Part shown: positions 1 to 7,969 of the stretch, piece after piece
How positions within the stretch are numbered: position 1 is the first letter of the stretch
Layout: every line of letters starts with the position of its first letter
NCBI GenBank assembly: GCA_937879875.1
Contig: CALFMN010000187.1
Location: forward strand, 1-50,956
Length of the DNA stretch: 50,956 bases
Direction: 5' to 3'
From: an uncultured Chloroflexota bacterium
GTDB lineage: Bacteria; Chloroflexota; Dehalococcoidia; CAUJGQ01
Made by a program: the position numbers and the translations under genes
Notes under the pieces: model-generated
The model's input: only the letters and a program-made list of their open reading frames with translations
What the model was told of the DNA's origin: nothing
Databases searched by the model: none

Positions 1-215
1 TCAGCCCACCATGCCACCACCGGTTCGTCAACTACTTGACCGGTGCTCTAGCGCCCGGCGATCACGCCGAAAGCGCACCCTGCGATCTTTCGGCAATCTG
101 CCGCTACGCTGTATTCATACCCGGCACGTTACGGGGGATTCTGAAGGAGGGTCCCCGCGCAACTCGCGTACACAGGAATCGCGCATCTCGATCATGGTGC
201 GAAGAGGAGGCGAAG
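1..215. other. Left-edge stretch without a supported gene
   Basis: No frame here has a start with a Shine-Dalgarno sequence and a recognisable product. The only usable signal is the purine-rich GAAGAGGAGG at 201-210, which serves the downstream phosphoribosyltransferase. A TTGACC hexamer at 35-40 has no good -10 partner. Confidence 0.4.
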
Positions 216-902
216 ATGCGACGGATGATCTTTGGCCCGCGGCTCTTTCGCGACCGCGCAGATGCCGGCCGCCAGCTTGCGCCGCTGCTGCGCGCATATC
301 GGAGCCCCGAAACGCTCGTCCTGGCGCTGCCTCGCGGCGGTGTGGAGGTCGGCTATGAAGTGGCGCGGCTGCTCGGCGCCCCGCTGGATGTGATCGTCGC
401 GCGCAAGCTCGGTGCCCCCGGCCAGCGCGAATTGGGCATCGGCGCCATCGCGCCCGGCGGCGTGCGCGTTCTGGATCAAATGACGATCGCCCTGCTGCGC
501 ATCTCCGCGGAACAGATCGACGCCGTCGTCGCCGAGGAAACGGTAGAGATGGCGCGCCGCGAACGCAACTTCCGCGGCGGCCGGCCCGCGCTCGACCTCG
601 CCGGCCGCACTGTCATTCTCGTGGACGATGGTCTGGCTACCGGCGTGACGGCGCGGGCTGCCGCGGCCGCGATCCGCGCGGCGGGGCCGCAGCGCATCGT
701 GCTCGCCGTGCCGGTTTGCGCGCCGGAGACCGCTGCCGACCTCCGCCCTGAGGTGGACGACCTGATCTGCGTGGAATCGCCCTCGGACTTCCTGGCCGTC
801 GGGCGCTGGTATGAGGATTTCGACCAGACCAGCGACGACGAGGTGATCGATCTGCTCGCGCGGGCGCGGCGCGAGACGCCGTCGCAGGAAGAGCACGGTT
901 GA
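216..902 (+). CDS. Phosphoribosyltransferase family protein
   Basis: A 228-residue type I phosphoribosyltransferase-fold protein. The PRPP-binding loop is VILVDDGLATGVTA at residues 133-146, with the paired acidic residues D137/D138 followed by the glycine/threonine phosphate loop. The earlier LALPRGGVEVGYEVA (36-50) is the usual N-terminal signature of this stand-alone family. Which base or nucleotide it acts on cannot be told. An upstream in-frame start exists at 36, but ATG 216 is preferred because it follows GAAGAGGAGG and because homology begins here. The gene is monocistronic and converges on the methyltransferase gene downstream. Members of this family are often found beside hydrolase genes, which is not the case here. 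Confidence 0.88.
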   Translation: MRRMIFGPRLFRDRADAGRQLAPLLRAYRSPETLVLALPRGGVEVGYEVARLLGAPLDVIVARKLGAPGQRELGIGAIAPGGVRVLDQMTIALLRISAEQIDAVVAEETVEMARRERNFRGGRPALDLAGRTVILVDDGLATGVTARAAAAAIRAAGPQRIVLAVPVCAPETAADLRPEVDDLICVESPSDFLAVGRWYEDFDQTSDDEVIDLLARARRETPSQEEHG

Positions 903-1016
903 GCCAGCGCCGCGCTACCTCACCTCTGCCGCAGCCGCGTCGGTGTGCCTCTGGGCAACGGCGATGAGGTGGCAGGAGACGCCGATCACATTGGGATGAT
1001 CGCAGGTTGCGAGCAG

Positions 1017-1772
1017 TCACTCGCGCCAAAACGGCCAGCGGTTCGGGTCTGCCATCAGCGCCTCGAGATTCGCGGGCGGCAGGTGGGCAGCGATACCCTG
1101 GCACCCGTACAGGCGCACAACGGTCAGCCCTGCAGTCTTCAGCAGATCGGCGAACTCCTCGGGCGTCAGCTCATAGTAGGGCGCGCCATTCTCCAACTCG
1201 CCGAGGCCGCCCTCGTTCCACGAAGCGACGACGGCGTCCCAGCTCGCAGGCCATTGCACCGCACCGCGAAGGCTGGAGAGCCGGTTTCCGACCGAAATGA
1301 CGATCGGTGCATGCTGCCGGGCCACGCGCTGCAGTTCGCGTAAGGCCTGGGAACGCTGCCCGTCATCGATGATGTGCGAAAGCGCGCCGCCCAGGCAGAG
1401 TACGGCGTCGAACTGCTTATCCGCATACCGCGAAAGGTCGGTAAACGAGCCGACAACCGTGGCCTCCACTCGATCAGCCACCGCTTCAGGAAGCTCGCGT
1501 ATGCGATGTTGGGCAAACGCGACGTTTGCCGCGCTCAGATCCAGCAAGGTCGGCCTGTATCCGCCCTCAGCAAGCGCGATGGTGTAGCGTCCCGGACCTG
1601 CCCCAGCATCGAGCACTCGCACATCGGTCCCGGCCGCCGGCAAATGGCGGCCGAGCACGTACATCGTGATCAGGTGCTCGATGCGGTTCTGAGTCCGCGT
1701 CTCGAGGCGCAACCACTCGGCCTCGGGATCTGCGTCGTATCTCGCACGGACGCGCTCCAGCCAATCTGTCAT
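1017..1772 (-). CDS. Class I SAM-dependent methyltransferase
   Basis: About 251 residues with a class I methyltransferase fold. Motif I is VLDAGAGPGRYTIALA near residue 53, followed by the acidic end of beta-2 (LLDLS) and a motif IV-like stretch FDAVLCLGGALSHI. The N-terminal helix (DWLERVRARYD) is typical of small-molecule methyltransferases. The substrate is unknown. The start is GTG 1775 or the adjacent ATG 1772; ATG is taken. It lies 9 bases downstream of the OsmC-like gene on the same strand and is probably cotranscribed with it. Confidence 0.85.
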   Translation of the reverse strand: MTDWLERVRARYDADPEAEWLRLETRTQNRIEHLITMYVLGRHLPAAGTDVRVLDAGAGPGRYTIALAEGGYRPTLLDLSAANVAFAQHRIRELPEAVADRVEATVVGSFTDLSRYADKQFDAVLCLGGALSHIIDDGQRSQALRELQRVARQHAPIVISVGNRLSSLRGAVQWPASWDAVVASWNEGGLGELENGAPYYELTPEEFADLLKTAGLTVVRLYGCQGIAAHLPPANLEALMADPNRWPFWRE

Positions 1773-1781
1773 CACCGCCGA

Positions 1782-2279
1782 TCAGCTCCACGCGGCGTTG
1801 ATCGGCGGGCTGTGGCGCAGGGTCTGCAGCACGACGCAGTATTGCTCGGTTTTCTCGCGCAGCGCCGCGAGCTGCTCCTCGGTCGCCTCCGGTGCGTCGA
1901 TGGCGAAGCGCAGAGCGATGCGCTCGAAGCCGACGGGCGCACCTTTCGCCAGTCCGAGCGTGCCGCGCAGGTCGAGGTCGCCCTCCGCGGTCACGTTGAT
2001 GGAGCGAGCGGGAATGCCCATCGCCGTGGCGACCAATTGACAGGTGACCTGGGCGCAGGCCGCGAGGGCGCCGAGCAGCAGATCGCCGGAGCAGGCGGCG
2101 GTACCCGGCCCGCCCACGCCGGGGTGCGCCTCCGACTGATACAGCACACGGCCCAGATCGATCGAGCAGGCCATCGGCGTCTCCGCCTGGCTGCCTTCGG
2201 CGCGCAGCGTGATGCGGGCGCTGGCCGGGTCGGCGCGATAGCGATCTTTGAGCGGGCGTTGCGTGGTGCGCAGGTCCAT
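1782..2279 (-). CDS. OsmC-family protein
   Basis: A 165-residue OsmC/Ohr-superfamily protein. The family pattern is visible as GPGTAACSGDLLLGALAACAQ, where the second conserved cysteine lies in the long central helix (LAACAQVTCQLVA). The cysteine at CSGDLL is in the place of the first family motif. OsmC-like proteins reduce organic hydroperoxides through a cysteine pair, although many members of this branch have no tested function. ATG 2279 follows GAGGAG on the minus strand; a longer frame to 2510 has no family similarity. A TATACT -10 lies about 45 bases upstream. It is the first gene of a likely two-gene unit with the methyltransferase. Confidence 0.85.
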   Translation of the reverse strand: MDLRTTQRPLKDRYRADPASARITLRAEGSQAETPMACSIDLGRVLYQSEAHPGVGGPGTAACSGDLLLGALAACAQVTCQLVATAMGIPARSINVTAEGDLDLRGTLGLAKGAPVGFERIALRFAIDAPEATEEQLAALREKTEQYCVVLQTLRHSPPINAAWS

Positions 2280-2718
2280 GGTGCGGCTCCTCGTGCTCGA
2301 CGGCGTGCGGAAGAACGCTGGTCCGCAGTATACGCCGCGGCGGGCGCGCCAGGGCTGCGGGGGCGCCGCGCGATGGCAGCGGCGGTCGGTCTGCGGTTCG
2401 CGCGAAGCGTGATATCTGGGGCGACGAGCCCGGGAGCTGCCCGCTGCCGCTGCTGGACTGCACCACAAGCCCGCTTTCAGGCGATGGACATGCCGTGCGC
2501 TTCGCAGCAACGTACTGCACAGGCGGGCCTGCCTGCTGGCCGAGCGGATGCACCCGACAGGCAGCCGTGGCGGCTTTTCCGGATCATCGCCGCTCCCCGC
2601 GACGGCGTGACTGCGCTCACGGGCCGTGACAGCACCGACAGATGCAGCGGAGGCGTTTGCGGCATCGTCATACTACGGGTCTAGGACAGGCGCACACGCT
2701 CCCGCCGGAAGGAACGGC
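2280..2718. other. Divergent spacer, no gene seen
   Basis: A 439-base region between the OsmC-like gene and the glycosyltransferase-like gene. It holds the candidate TATACT at 2327-2332 and the GGAAGGA ribosome binding site before 2719. Open frames cross it but show no family resemblance, no ribosome binding site and erratic composition. Confidence 0.4.
2327..2332 (-). promoter_or_regulatory. Candidate -10 box (TATACT) for the OsmC-like gene
   Basis: Minus-strand TATACT about 45 bases before ATG 2279. No convincing -35 hexamer lies at 16-18 bases. The same TATACT hexamer recurs upstream of several other genes in this window (7533, 13996, 36232, 42098). Confidence 0.4.
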
Positions 2719-3375
2719 ATGGATGCCTTGATCGTGTTCGCGCGAGCGCCGCAGCCCGGCGCGGCCAAGACGCGGTTGACACCCGGCCTCGGCCTGACGG
2801 GGGCGCACCGGCTGTACGCGGCGCTGTTTGAAGATACGCTGGCGCTGGCCGAGCGCGTGCCGGCGGAGCGGCGCTTGCTCTCGCTCGCCGGTTCAGCAGA
2901 TGGTCTGCGGCTGTCGCCGGGCTGGGCGCTGGCGCTGCAGCCAGAGCTGAGCTTCGGCGCGCGCATGGCGTGGTCGTTCGCCGAAGCGTTCGCGCGCGGG
3001 GCGACACGCTGCGTGCTGATCGGCGCCGATGCGCCGCATCTGGAGCCGCAATGGATCGCCGCAGCCTTCGCCGCACTCGATGCGAACGATGTAGCGCTCG
3101 GCCCCACGCACGACGGCGGCTACTATCTGCTGGGCCTGCGCGAGCCCTCGCCCTGGCTCTTCGATGGCGTATGTTGGAGCACGCCCTCCGTGTTCGAGGA
3201 GACGATACGGCTCGTGGATGAGCGCGGCCTGCGCTGTCATGTGTTGCCGGAGGAGTTCGACGTGGACACGATCGAAGAGGCGCAGCGGCTGCACGAGTTG
3301 CTGCGGCCGGAACCGGAGCGCGCCCCGGAAACCGCGCGGGTGCTCGACGACGTGCTGCGGAGACTGAGCGCATGA
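2719..3375 (+). CDS. DUF2064 / TIGR04282-type glycosyltransferase-like protein
   Basis: A 218-residue GT-A-fold protein of the DUF2064 family. The N-terminal IVFARAPQPGAAKTRL is the family's nucleotide-binding signature. LIGADAPHL carries the DxP/DxD-like metal site, and LGPTHDGGYYLLGL is the characteristic central motif. The ending EEFDVDTIEEAQRL is also conserved. Members occur in arsenosugar and other modified-sugar loci; the acceptor is unknown. ATG 2719 follows GGAAGGAA. Its stop overlaps the start of the next gene (ATGA at 3372), so the two are probably translationally coupled. Confidence 0.86.
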   Translation: MDALIVFARAPQPGAAKTRLTPGLGLTGAHRLYAALFEDTLALAERVPAERRLLSLAGSADGLRLSPGWALALQPELSFGARMAWSFAEAFARGATRCVLIGADAPHLEPQWIAAAFAALDANDVALGPTHDGGYYLLGLREPSPWLFDGVCWSTPSVFEETIRLVDERGLRCHVLPEEFDVDTIEEAQRLHELLRPEPERAPETARVLDDVLRRLSA

Positions 3376-4649
3376 GCGCCGCCCGACCGACCACCGCGAT
3401 TGCACCGGCGCCGCGCGCTGCCTACTCCGAAATCCAGCTCGTGACGGCACAGCTCGGCGCGATTCTATCCGTGTTGCTCACGCTGCAGTTCCTCTCCGGC
3501 GCTCTTTTCTATCTGTACGTCTTCTATTATGATGCGCCCGCCTGGTTCACCTTCACCCGCTTCCTGCACTTTTACGTCGGTATCGCGTTGATTCCGGTGC
3601 TGCTGGCGAAGTACGGCACGGCCAGCATCCGTGCCGCCGGCTACTATCTGCGCATCCCGCGTTTCAAGCGGCTGGGCGCACCGCCGTTGCTGGCGCGCGT
3701 CACCTCGCCGCTGCTGGCGCTCGACTTCCTGCTGATCGGCATCAGCGGCCTCTACATGCTGCTGCACGTCTATTACGCGCACACCAACATTCCGCCGTTC
3801 GAGTGGAAGCCGGTGCAAACGCACGCGCTGGCCTCGTTCATCGCCGTGCCCTTGCTGGGACTGCACCTGGGCAGCCATCTGTTTGAATCGGCACGCTCGG
3901 TGAAGGCACGGCGCGACGTGCTCGTGGAGACAGGTGCGGGCAAGCAGGCCGTCTACACGCGGCGCGGCTTCCTCGCCGGCGTCGCGCTGAGCGGCGCAGG
4001 CCTGGCGGTCGCGACGCAGAACGGGCCGCTGAGCCGCGGCCAGGTCGGGCCGTTCTTCATCGCCCGCGGGCCGAAGGGTGCGAGCAAAGCGCAGTCTTTC
4101 CCCATCGAAACACTGTTCGGCGATAAGGCGATCGCGCCCGAGGCGTTCCAGCTCAAGATCGACGGCGCGGTGGCGCGGCCCGGCACGTTCACGCTGGCCG
4201 ACCTGGCCGCGCTCCCCGTCCACGAGCAGCGCATTCGCACGAACTGCGTCTCCGGCTGGAGCTCGGTCAACCTCTGGCGCGGCTATCTGGTGCGCGACGT
4301 GCTGGCGCTGGCCGGCGGCGCGAACGGCGCGAAACAGATCACCTTCCACAGCGCCACGAACTACAGCGTGCCCTGGCCGGCGCACCGGCTGAACGGCGAG
4401 CAGACGCTGCTTGCCACACACGTCAACGGCGAGGCGTTGATCACGGAGCACGGCGCGCCGCTGCGGCTGATCGCGCCGGGCTATCCGGGCGAGAACATGG
4501 TGAAGCAGGTGGTGCAGATCAGCGTCGAACACGCCCCCAACCGTTTTTCTCCCGATCTGGACCCGCGCACGGAGGCGATCGGCTGCTGCGGGCGCTTCGC
4601 GGGCGCGGCGCGGCAGGCGGGAGGAGCGGGCGATGGCGAGCCCGCCTAA
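3372..4649 (+). CDS. Membrane-anchored sulfite-oxidase-fold molybdopterin oxidoreductase
   Basis: A 425-residue two-part protein. Residues about 24-170 hold four hydrophobic helices with histidines in the helices or at their ends (FLHFYVG, LLHVYY, THALASF, LHLGSHLF), as in a b-type cytochrome domain. Then YTRRGFLAGV (195-204) looks like an internal twin-arginine motif followed by a hydrophobic run. The C-terminal half has a sulfite-oxidase-type Moco fold. RIRTNCVSGWSSVNLWRG contains C292, the expected Mo-ligand cysteine, followed by LITEHGAPLRLIAPGYPGE. In MsrP/YedY systems the catalytic subunit and the heme-b membrane subunit are separate proteins; here they appear fused. It is coupled by a 4-base overlap to the gene before it and overlaps the next small gene. 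The substrate is unknown. Confidence 0.85.
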   Translation: MSAARPTTAIAPAPRAAYSEIQLVTAQLGAILSVLLTLQFLSGALFYLYVFYYDAPAWFTFTRFLHFYVGIALIPVLLAKYGTASIRAAGYYLRIPRFKRLGAPPLLARVTSPLLALDFLLIGISGLYMLLHVYYAHTNIPPFEWKPVQTHALASFIAVPLLGLHLGSHLFESARSVKARRDVLVETGAGKQAVYTRRGFLAGVALSGAGLAVATQNGPLSRGQVGPFFIARGPKGASKAQSFPIETLFGDKAIAPEAFQLKIDGAVARPGTFTLADLAALPVHEQRIRTNCVSGWSSVNLWRGYLVRDVLALAGGANGAKQITFHSATNYSVPWPAHRLNGEQTLLATHVNGEALITEHGAPLRLIAPGYPGENMVKQVVQISVEHAPNRFSPDLDPRTEAIGCCGRFAGAARQAGGAGDGEPA

Positions 4650-4899
4650 CGCCGTCGCACCGGCGAGCGGCGACCGTGCCACGGCGTGGGTGCCGCACGG
4701 CATCTTCGCCGGCCTGGCCGTGGCCGCGCTCGTACTGATCTGGCTGCTGATCGCCTTGCTGCTGAGCGACGGCGCGACCTGGCGGCTGCTGCTGCCGTGG
4801 CTGCTCTTCCTGCTGCCCGTGCTCGCGACCGGCGCGGCGCTTGGCTGGATCGCCGGACTGGCCGTACAGGCGAGCGTGCGCTCGCGCCGGCACGGATAG
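4633..4899 (+). CDS. Small two-helix membrane protein
   Basis: An 88-residue protein with two hydrophobic segments (about 24-45 and 50-78) and a basic C-terminus (VRSRRHG). Its start lies inside the last codons of the molybdoenzyme (17-base overlap) and has a strong GGAGGAG 7 bases upstream, so translation is likely coupled. No family is recognised. Position and topology suggest an accessory membrane subunit of the upstream oxidoreductase, which is inference. Confidence 0.6.
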   Translation: MASPPNAVAPASGDRATAWVPHGIFAGLAVAALVLIWLLIALLLSDGATWRLLLPWLLFLLPVLATGAALGWIAGLAVQASVRSRRHG

Positions 4900-4979
4900 T
4901 GCGATCGTCAACCTTGCGTCGGCAGGCCTCCGCCTCCTGCTACGATGCAGGCACTCTGCAGCGATGCTTTGCTCGTATT

Positions 4980-5038
4980 CCCCTCTCCTAATTCGTTCAA
5001 CTTCGTTCAACGTTATGGGGGAGGGTCAGGGGAGGGGG
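4980..5038. repeat. CCCCTCTCC...GGGGAGGGG hairpin repeat
   Basis: An inverted CCCCTCTCC / GGGGAGGGG element whose loop has two tandem copies of TTCGTTCAAC (4992-5001, 5002-5011). It resembles the hairpins at 41972, 42020, 43031, 43141 and 46476. Its right arm supplies the purine-rich Shine-Dalgarno sequence for GTG 5044. Confidence 0.6.
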
Positions 5039-5043
5039 CCGCG

Positions 5044-5574
5044 GTGTCCTGGATCGACGTGACGATACCGCGCCGGCCGTCCGGCGGCCTGGGCATGCCG
5101 GCGCACTGTGTCTACTGCTTCGGCCCGGCGGCGCGTGACCTGACGTTGCGCGCCCGCCGCGTGCAGAGCGCGAGCAAGGGCACGATGACGCGCACGCTGG
5201 TGGAAGAGCATCTCTCTGTCACCATGCCCTACTGCGCGGCGGACGCAGCCCGCTGCGAGCGCTTGCGGCGCGAGATCCGCCGGCTGGGTATCGGCGCGGC
5301 GGCGCTCGGCGGGCTGATCGGGCTCGTCGTGCTGCTGATCGCGCTGGATGCGCCGCCGGGCGTGCGCATCTTCTTCGGGCTGATTGCGGGCGTGGTGCTG
5401 GGGCTGCTGGCGCTGCTCGCCGCGGGCGCGTTCGTGCGGCGGCTGCCGCGCTACCGCGACTGGGGCGCCGGTTTGCTCGGCGTGGACCTCGCGGCCGGCG
5501 CAGAAGCGCTGACCTTCCGCTTTACCAATCCGACCTTCGCCGCCACGTTCAGAACGCGCAACGGCCTGCGCTGA
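5044..5574 (+). CDS. Hypothetical membrane protein with paired cysteines
   Basis: A 176-residue protein with a soluble N-terminal part, two adjacent hydrophobic helices (about 83-105 and 110-132) and a C-terminal soluble tail. Cysteines lie in HCVYC and PYCAADAARC, a spacing that could hold a zinc knuckle. No family is recognised. GTG 5044 is chosen because it follows GGGGAGGGGG, which belongs to the hairpin repeat just upstream. Upstream codons to 4945 run through that repeat and are not credible coding sequence. It converges on the next gene 36 bases away. Confidence 0.6.
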   Translation: MSWIDVTIPRRPSGGLGMPAHCVYCFGPAARDLTLRARRVQSASKGTMTRTLVEEHLSVTMPYCAADAARCERLRREIRRLGIGAAALGGLIGLVVLLIALDAPPGVRIFFGLIAGVVLGLLALLAAGAFVRRLPRYRDWGAGLLGVDLAAGAEALTFRFTNPTFAATFRTRNGLR

Positions 5575-5610
5575 GCGCGACGATCTGCCGGCGAGCCGGC
5601 GATCGATCGC

Positions 5611-6024
5611 TCAGCGGAACACGGCGATCGCGATCCGAATCACGACGATCCACAGCACGATCATCAGGATCATTGCTACGATCGAGGGCCACATCACGTC
5701 CCAGAAGCCGCGGCGATGGATCTCGACCGAAAGCCGCCGCGCCGCCGCTGCGTCCGCCTGCTGCTGTTCCACCAGCCAGGTGTCGCCGCTCGCGGCGACC
5801 TGGCCGTCCCGCACGCTGAGAAAGAGGTGCTCGCGCGAGACGATCATCCAATAGGCGATGTAGAGCAGCCCTCCGAAGCCGAAGAAGAGCAGGATCGCCA
5901 GCGCGAAGACGAACCAGTTGAAAGGCGAACGGGTTTCAAGCGCCGCGGTTGTCTCTGTCTGCGACTGCACGCGCCAGCCCATGTGCACGAGCGCGCCGAC
6001 ATCGGTGCTGAGTGCCGCGTCCAT
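5611..6024 (-). CDS. Hypothetical membrane protein
   Basis: A 137-residue protein with two predicted helices, about 38-62 (VFALAILLFFGFGGLLYIAYW) and 113-137 at the very C-terminus. The cytosolic middle segment resembles PH-like or SHOCT-associated small membrane proteins (HLFLSVRDGQVAASGDTW), but no family can be named. ATG 6024 is preferred over one seven codons upstream because AAGGAGAGG precedes it. It is convergent with the preceding gene. Confidence 0.65.
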   Translation of the reverse strand: MDAALSTDVGALVHMGWRVQSQTETTAALETRSPFNWFVFALAILLFFGFGGLLYIAYWMIVSREHLFLSVRDGQVAASGDTWLVEQQQADAAAARRLSVEIHRRGFWDVMWPSIVAMILMIVLWIVVIRIAIAVFR

Positions 6025-6195
6025 TGCGCCTCTCCTTCCAGACACCCGACGGTCTGTTCAGAACTCAGATGGCGAGCTGTTCAGCAGTAAACACGCGTGA
6101 ATGGATCGGAGAGGGGCGCTCGCCTGCCGCTGCATCAATTCGGCCGTCGCCGCGGCGGCCAGCACGCGCAACGGCTTGCGCCGAGCGCCGGCTTG

Positions 6196-7494
6196 CTACT
6201 GGATGGCGGGAGCCAGCTCCTTGAACGCGAACTTGCCGTTGGTCAGGTCGTTTACGCTGATCGCCGTCAGCGTCGTGTCGCAGTGGCTGTCGAAGCTCCA
6301 GGTGCCGAGGATGCCCTGCACGTTCTTGTCACCGCGAATCGTCGCGAGCACCTTGCCACGATCGGCCTTGCCGGTGCCGGCATCGACGCTGCCGGACTTC
6401 GCGATCGCGTCCAGCACCACGTTCATCGCCTCGTAGGCGTAGTGGGTGTACTGTCCCGTGTCGCCGTAGCGCGCGGTGAAACTCTTGTACCAGGTCGCAC
6501 CGGCGCCCGTGAGCTTTTCCGCGGGCAGGCCGGGCAGCGTGGCGAACACCTGGCCGGCCTGCACGCTGCCGGCCGTTGCCTCGTCCACGAACTCGGACTG
6601 ATCGATGCCGTCCGGTCCCATGAAGACGCCCTTGAAGCCGTCTTTGCGCAGGTCGTTCAGCAGTTCGCCCGGATGGTTCTCCGTCGCGCCGCCGAAGTAG
6701 ACCAGGTCAGGCTTCGCGGCGACGACCTTCTGCGCCGTTTGCTGCCGCGCCTGGCTGAACTGCGCCCCGGTGCGCGTCTCGATGCCCTCCGGCCCGGCCA
6801 GCACGTTCAGCCCCAGGTCTTTCGCTTTCGCGGCGAAGATCGAAGCGATGCCGTGGCCGTACAGTTCCGTGTCGTCCAGCACATAGACGCTCTTCGCCCC
6901 AAGCTTCTGCTGCGCGTAGAGGGCGCCGGCCGCGCCCTGCAGGTCATCTGATGGCAATACGCGGCAGAAGTTCTGTGTGTCGGTGCCGAGGGGATAGTAG
7001 ATATACGGCTCGCTGGAGAGCGCGCCGCTGGTCTTGGTCAGACCCGGATAGGTGTTCGCCGGGCTGACCATCGCCAGTTGCACCCGATCGAGGATCGGGA
7101 TCGAGACCTTGGCCGCGCCTGAGTTGACCGTGCCGATGTAGGCCACGGCCAGCGGATCGGCGGCGGCGCGGCGGGCGTTCTTCGTCTCCTGGCCCGCGTC
7201 CCACTTCCCTTTGGCCTTTGTCGAGTCGTCCAGCGAGATGTACTTGACATGGAAGCGCCCAGCCTTGCCGCCATGCTCGGCCAACGCCATCTGGATCGCA
7301 TCGACGATCGTCTTGTTCTCTTTGGCGCCCGAGCCTTGCAGCGGCACGCTGGAGTAGACATGCACTTCGTCGGTCGGCGTGCCGCTGCAGGAGAGCGCGA
7401 GCAGCGCCGCAGCCACTGCCGCCGTCAGCAGCACCAGCTGCCCAATACCGCCGACGATTCTGCGTTGACGCCACTGCCCGATGGTAATTCGCAC
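6196..7494 (-). CDS. LivK-type branched-chain amino-acid ABC transporter substrate-binding lipoprotein
   Basis: A 432-residue type I periplasmic binding protein. The signal sequence ends in lipobox LLALSC (Cys36), so it should be lipid-anchored outside the membrane. Family marks are VYSSVPLQGSG near the mature N-terminus, DPLAVAYIGTVNSGAAKVSIPIL, and VYVLDDTELYGHGIA. The C-terminal lobe has HYAYEAMNVVLDAI. The start is taken as GTG 7494 (GGAG 6 bases before it) rather than TTG 7527. A TATACT box lies about 38 bases upstream. No permease or ATPase gene is adjacent. Instead it faces a PknG-like kinase operon, which suggests a sensor role like GlnH in actinobacteria (inference). Confidence 0.85.
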   Translation of the reverse strand: MRITIGQWRQRRIVGGIGQLVLLTAAVAAALLALSCSGTPTDEVHVYSSVPLQGSGAKENKTIVDAIQMALAEHGGKAGRFHVKYISLDDSTKAKGKWDAGQETKNARRAAADPLAVAYIGTVNSGAAKVSIPILDRVQLAMVSPANTYPGLTKTSGALSSEPYIYYPLGTDTQNFCRVLPSDDLQGAAGALYAQQKLGAKSVYVLDDTELYGHGIASIFAAKAKDLGLNVLAGPEGIETRTGAQFSQARQQTAQKVVAAKPDLVYFGGATENHPGELLNDLRKDGFKGVFMGPDGIDQSEFVDEATAGSVQAGQVFATLPGLPAEKLTGAGATWYKSFTARYGDTGQYTHYAYEAMNVVLDAIAKSGSVDAGTGKADRGKVLATIRGDKNVQGILGTWSFDSHCDTTLTAISVNDLTNGKFAFKELAPAIQ

Positions 7495-7532
7495 CGGCTG
7501 CTCCGCGGACCTGTATGATAGATGCAAGGTTC

Positions 7533-7538
7533 AGTATA
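7533..7538 (-). promoter_or_regulatory. Candidate -10 box (TATACT) for the binding-protein gene
   Basis: Minus-strand TATACT placed so that transcription would begin near 7526, giving a leader of about 30 bases to GTG 7494. The -35 region is weak. Confidence 0.45.
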
Positions 7539-7640
7539 GCCGATGCTGCACCTATCGCTGACAGCTCCGCCGGCCGTCTCTTGCCGGCGTGCACCGTGCA
7601 TGGAACGGGGTTTCGGGGAGATACGAGAGGCGACGGCGGC

Positions 7641-7866
7641 GCGGGGCACCTAACCCTGACTTCGCAAGCGAAGTCTGTCCCTTCCCGACACAGGAAGGGT
7701 TGGGGGTGAGAATACGCGGACGGGTGAGAGAACTGCCTCTCCCGTGTCCCACAAGGACACCGCCGCCCCGCCGCCGTCGCATGGTGTATGGAGCGCTCCA
7801 GAAGTCCCTTCCCGGCTCGGGAAGGGACAGACTTCCCGCAAGGGATGTCAGGGTTAGGTGCCGCGG
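7641..7866. repeat. Cloverleaf-forming intergenic repeat, copy 1
   Basis: About 226 bases bounded by GGGGCACCTAACCCTGAC on the left and its near-exact inverse GTCAGGGTTAGGTGCC on the right. Just inside the left arm is a hairpin with an 8-bp stem (GACTTCGC/GCGAAGTC, 7658-7675). Just inside the right arm is a shorter hairpin. The inner stem is TGTCCCTTCCC/GGGAAGGGACA. The arrangement makes a four-way junction. A second copy is at 28427-28650. There is no reading frame for a transposase; it is MITE-like. It fills most of the divergent spacer between the binding-protein gene and the kinase operon. Confidence 0.8.
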
Positions 7867-7969
7867 GTGGGCGCGGCGCCGGGAATGCTGCACAACACTC
7901 TCCCGTGAGCGGTCACGAGGAAGAGAAAATCGCCGGCCTGGGCGCCGGCGGTAGGCGAGGAGGACCAGC

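Noticed and set aside
11..358. 115-codon frame at the left edge
   Set aside because: It overlaps the phosphoribosyltransferase start in another frame and is Arg/Ser-rich without family resemblance.
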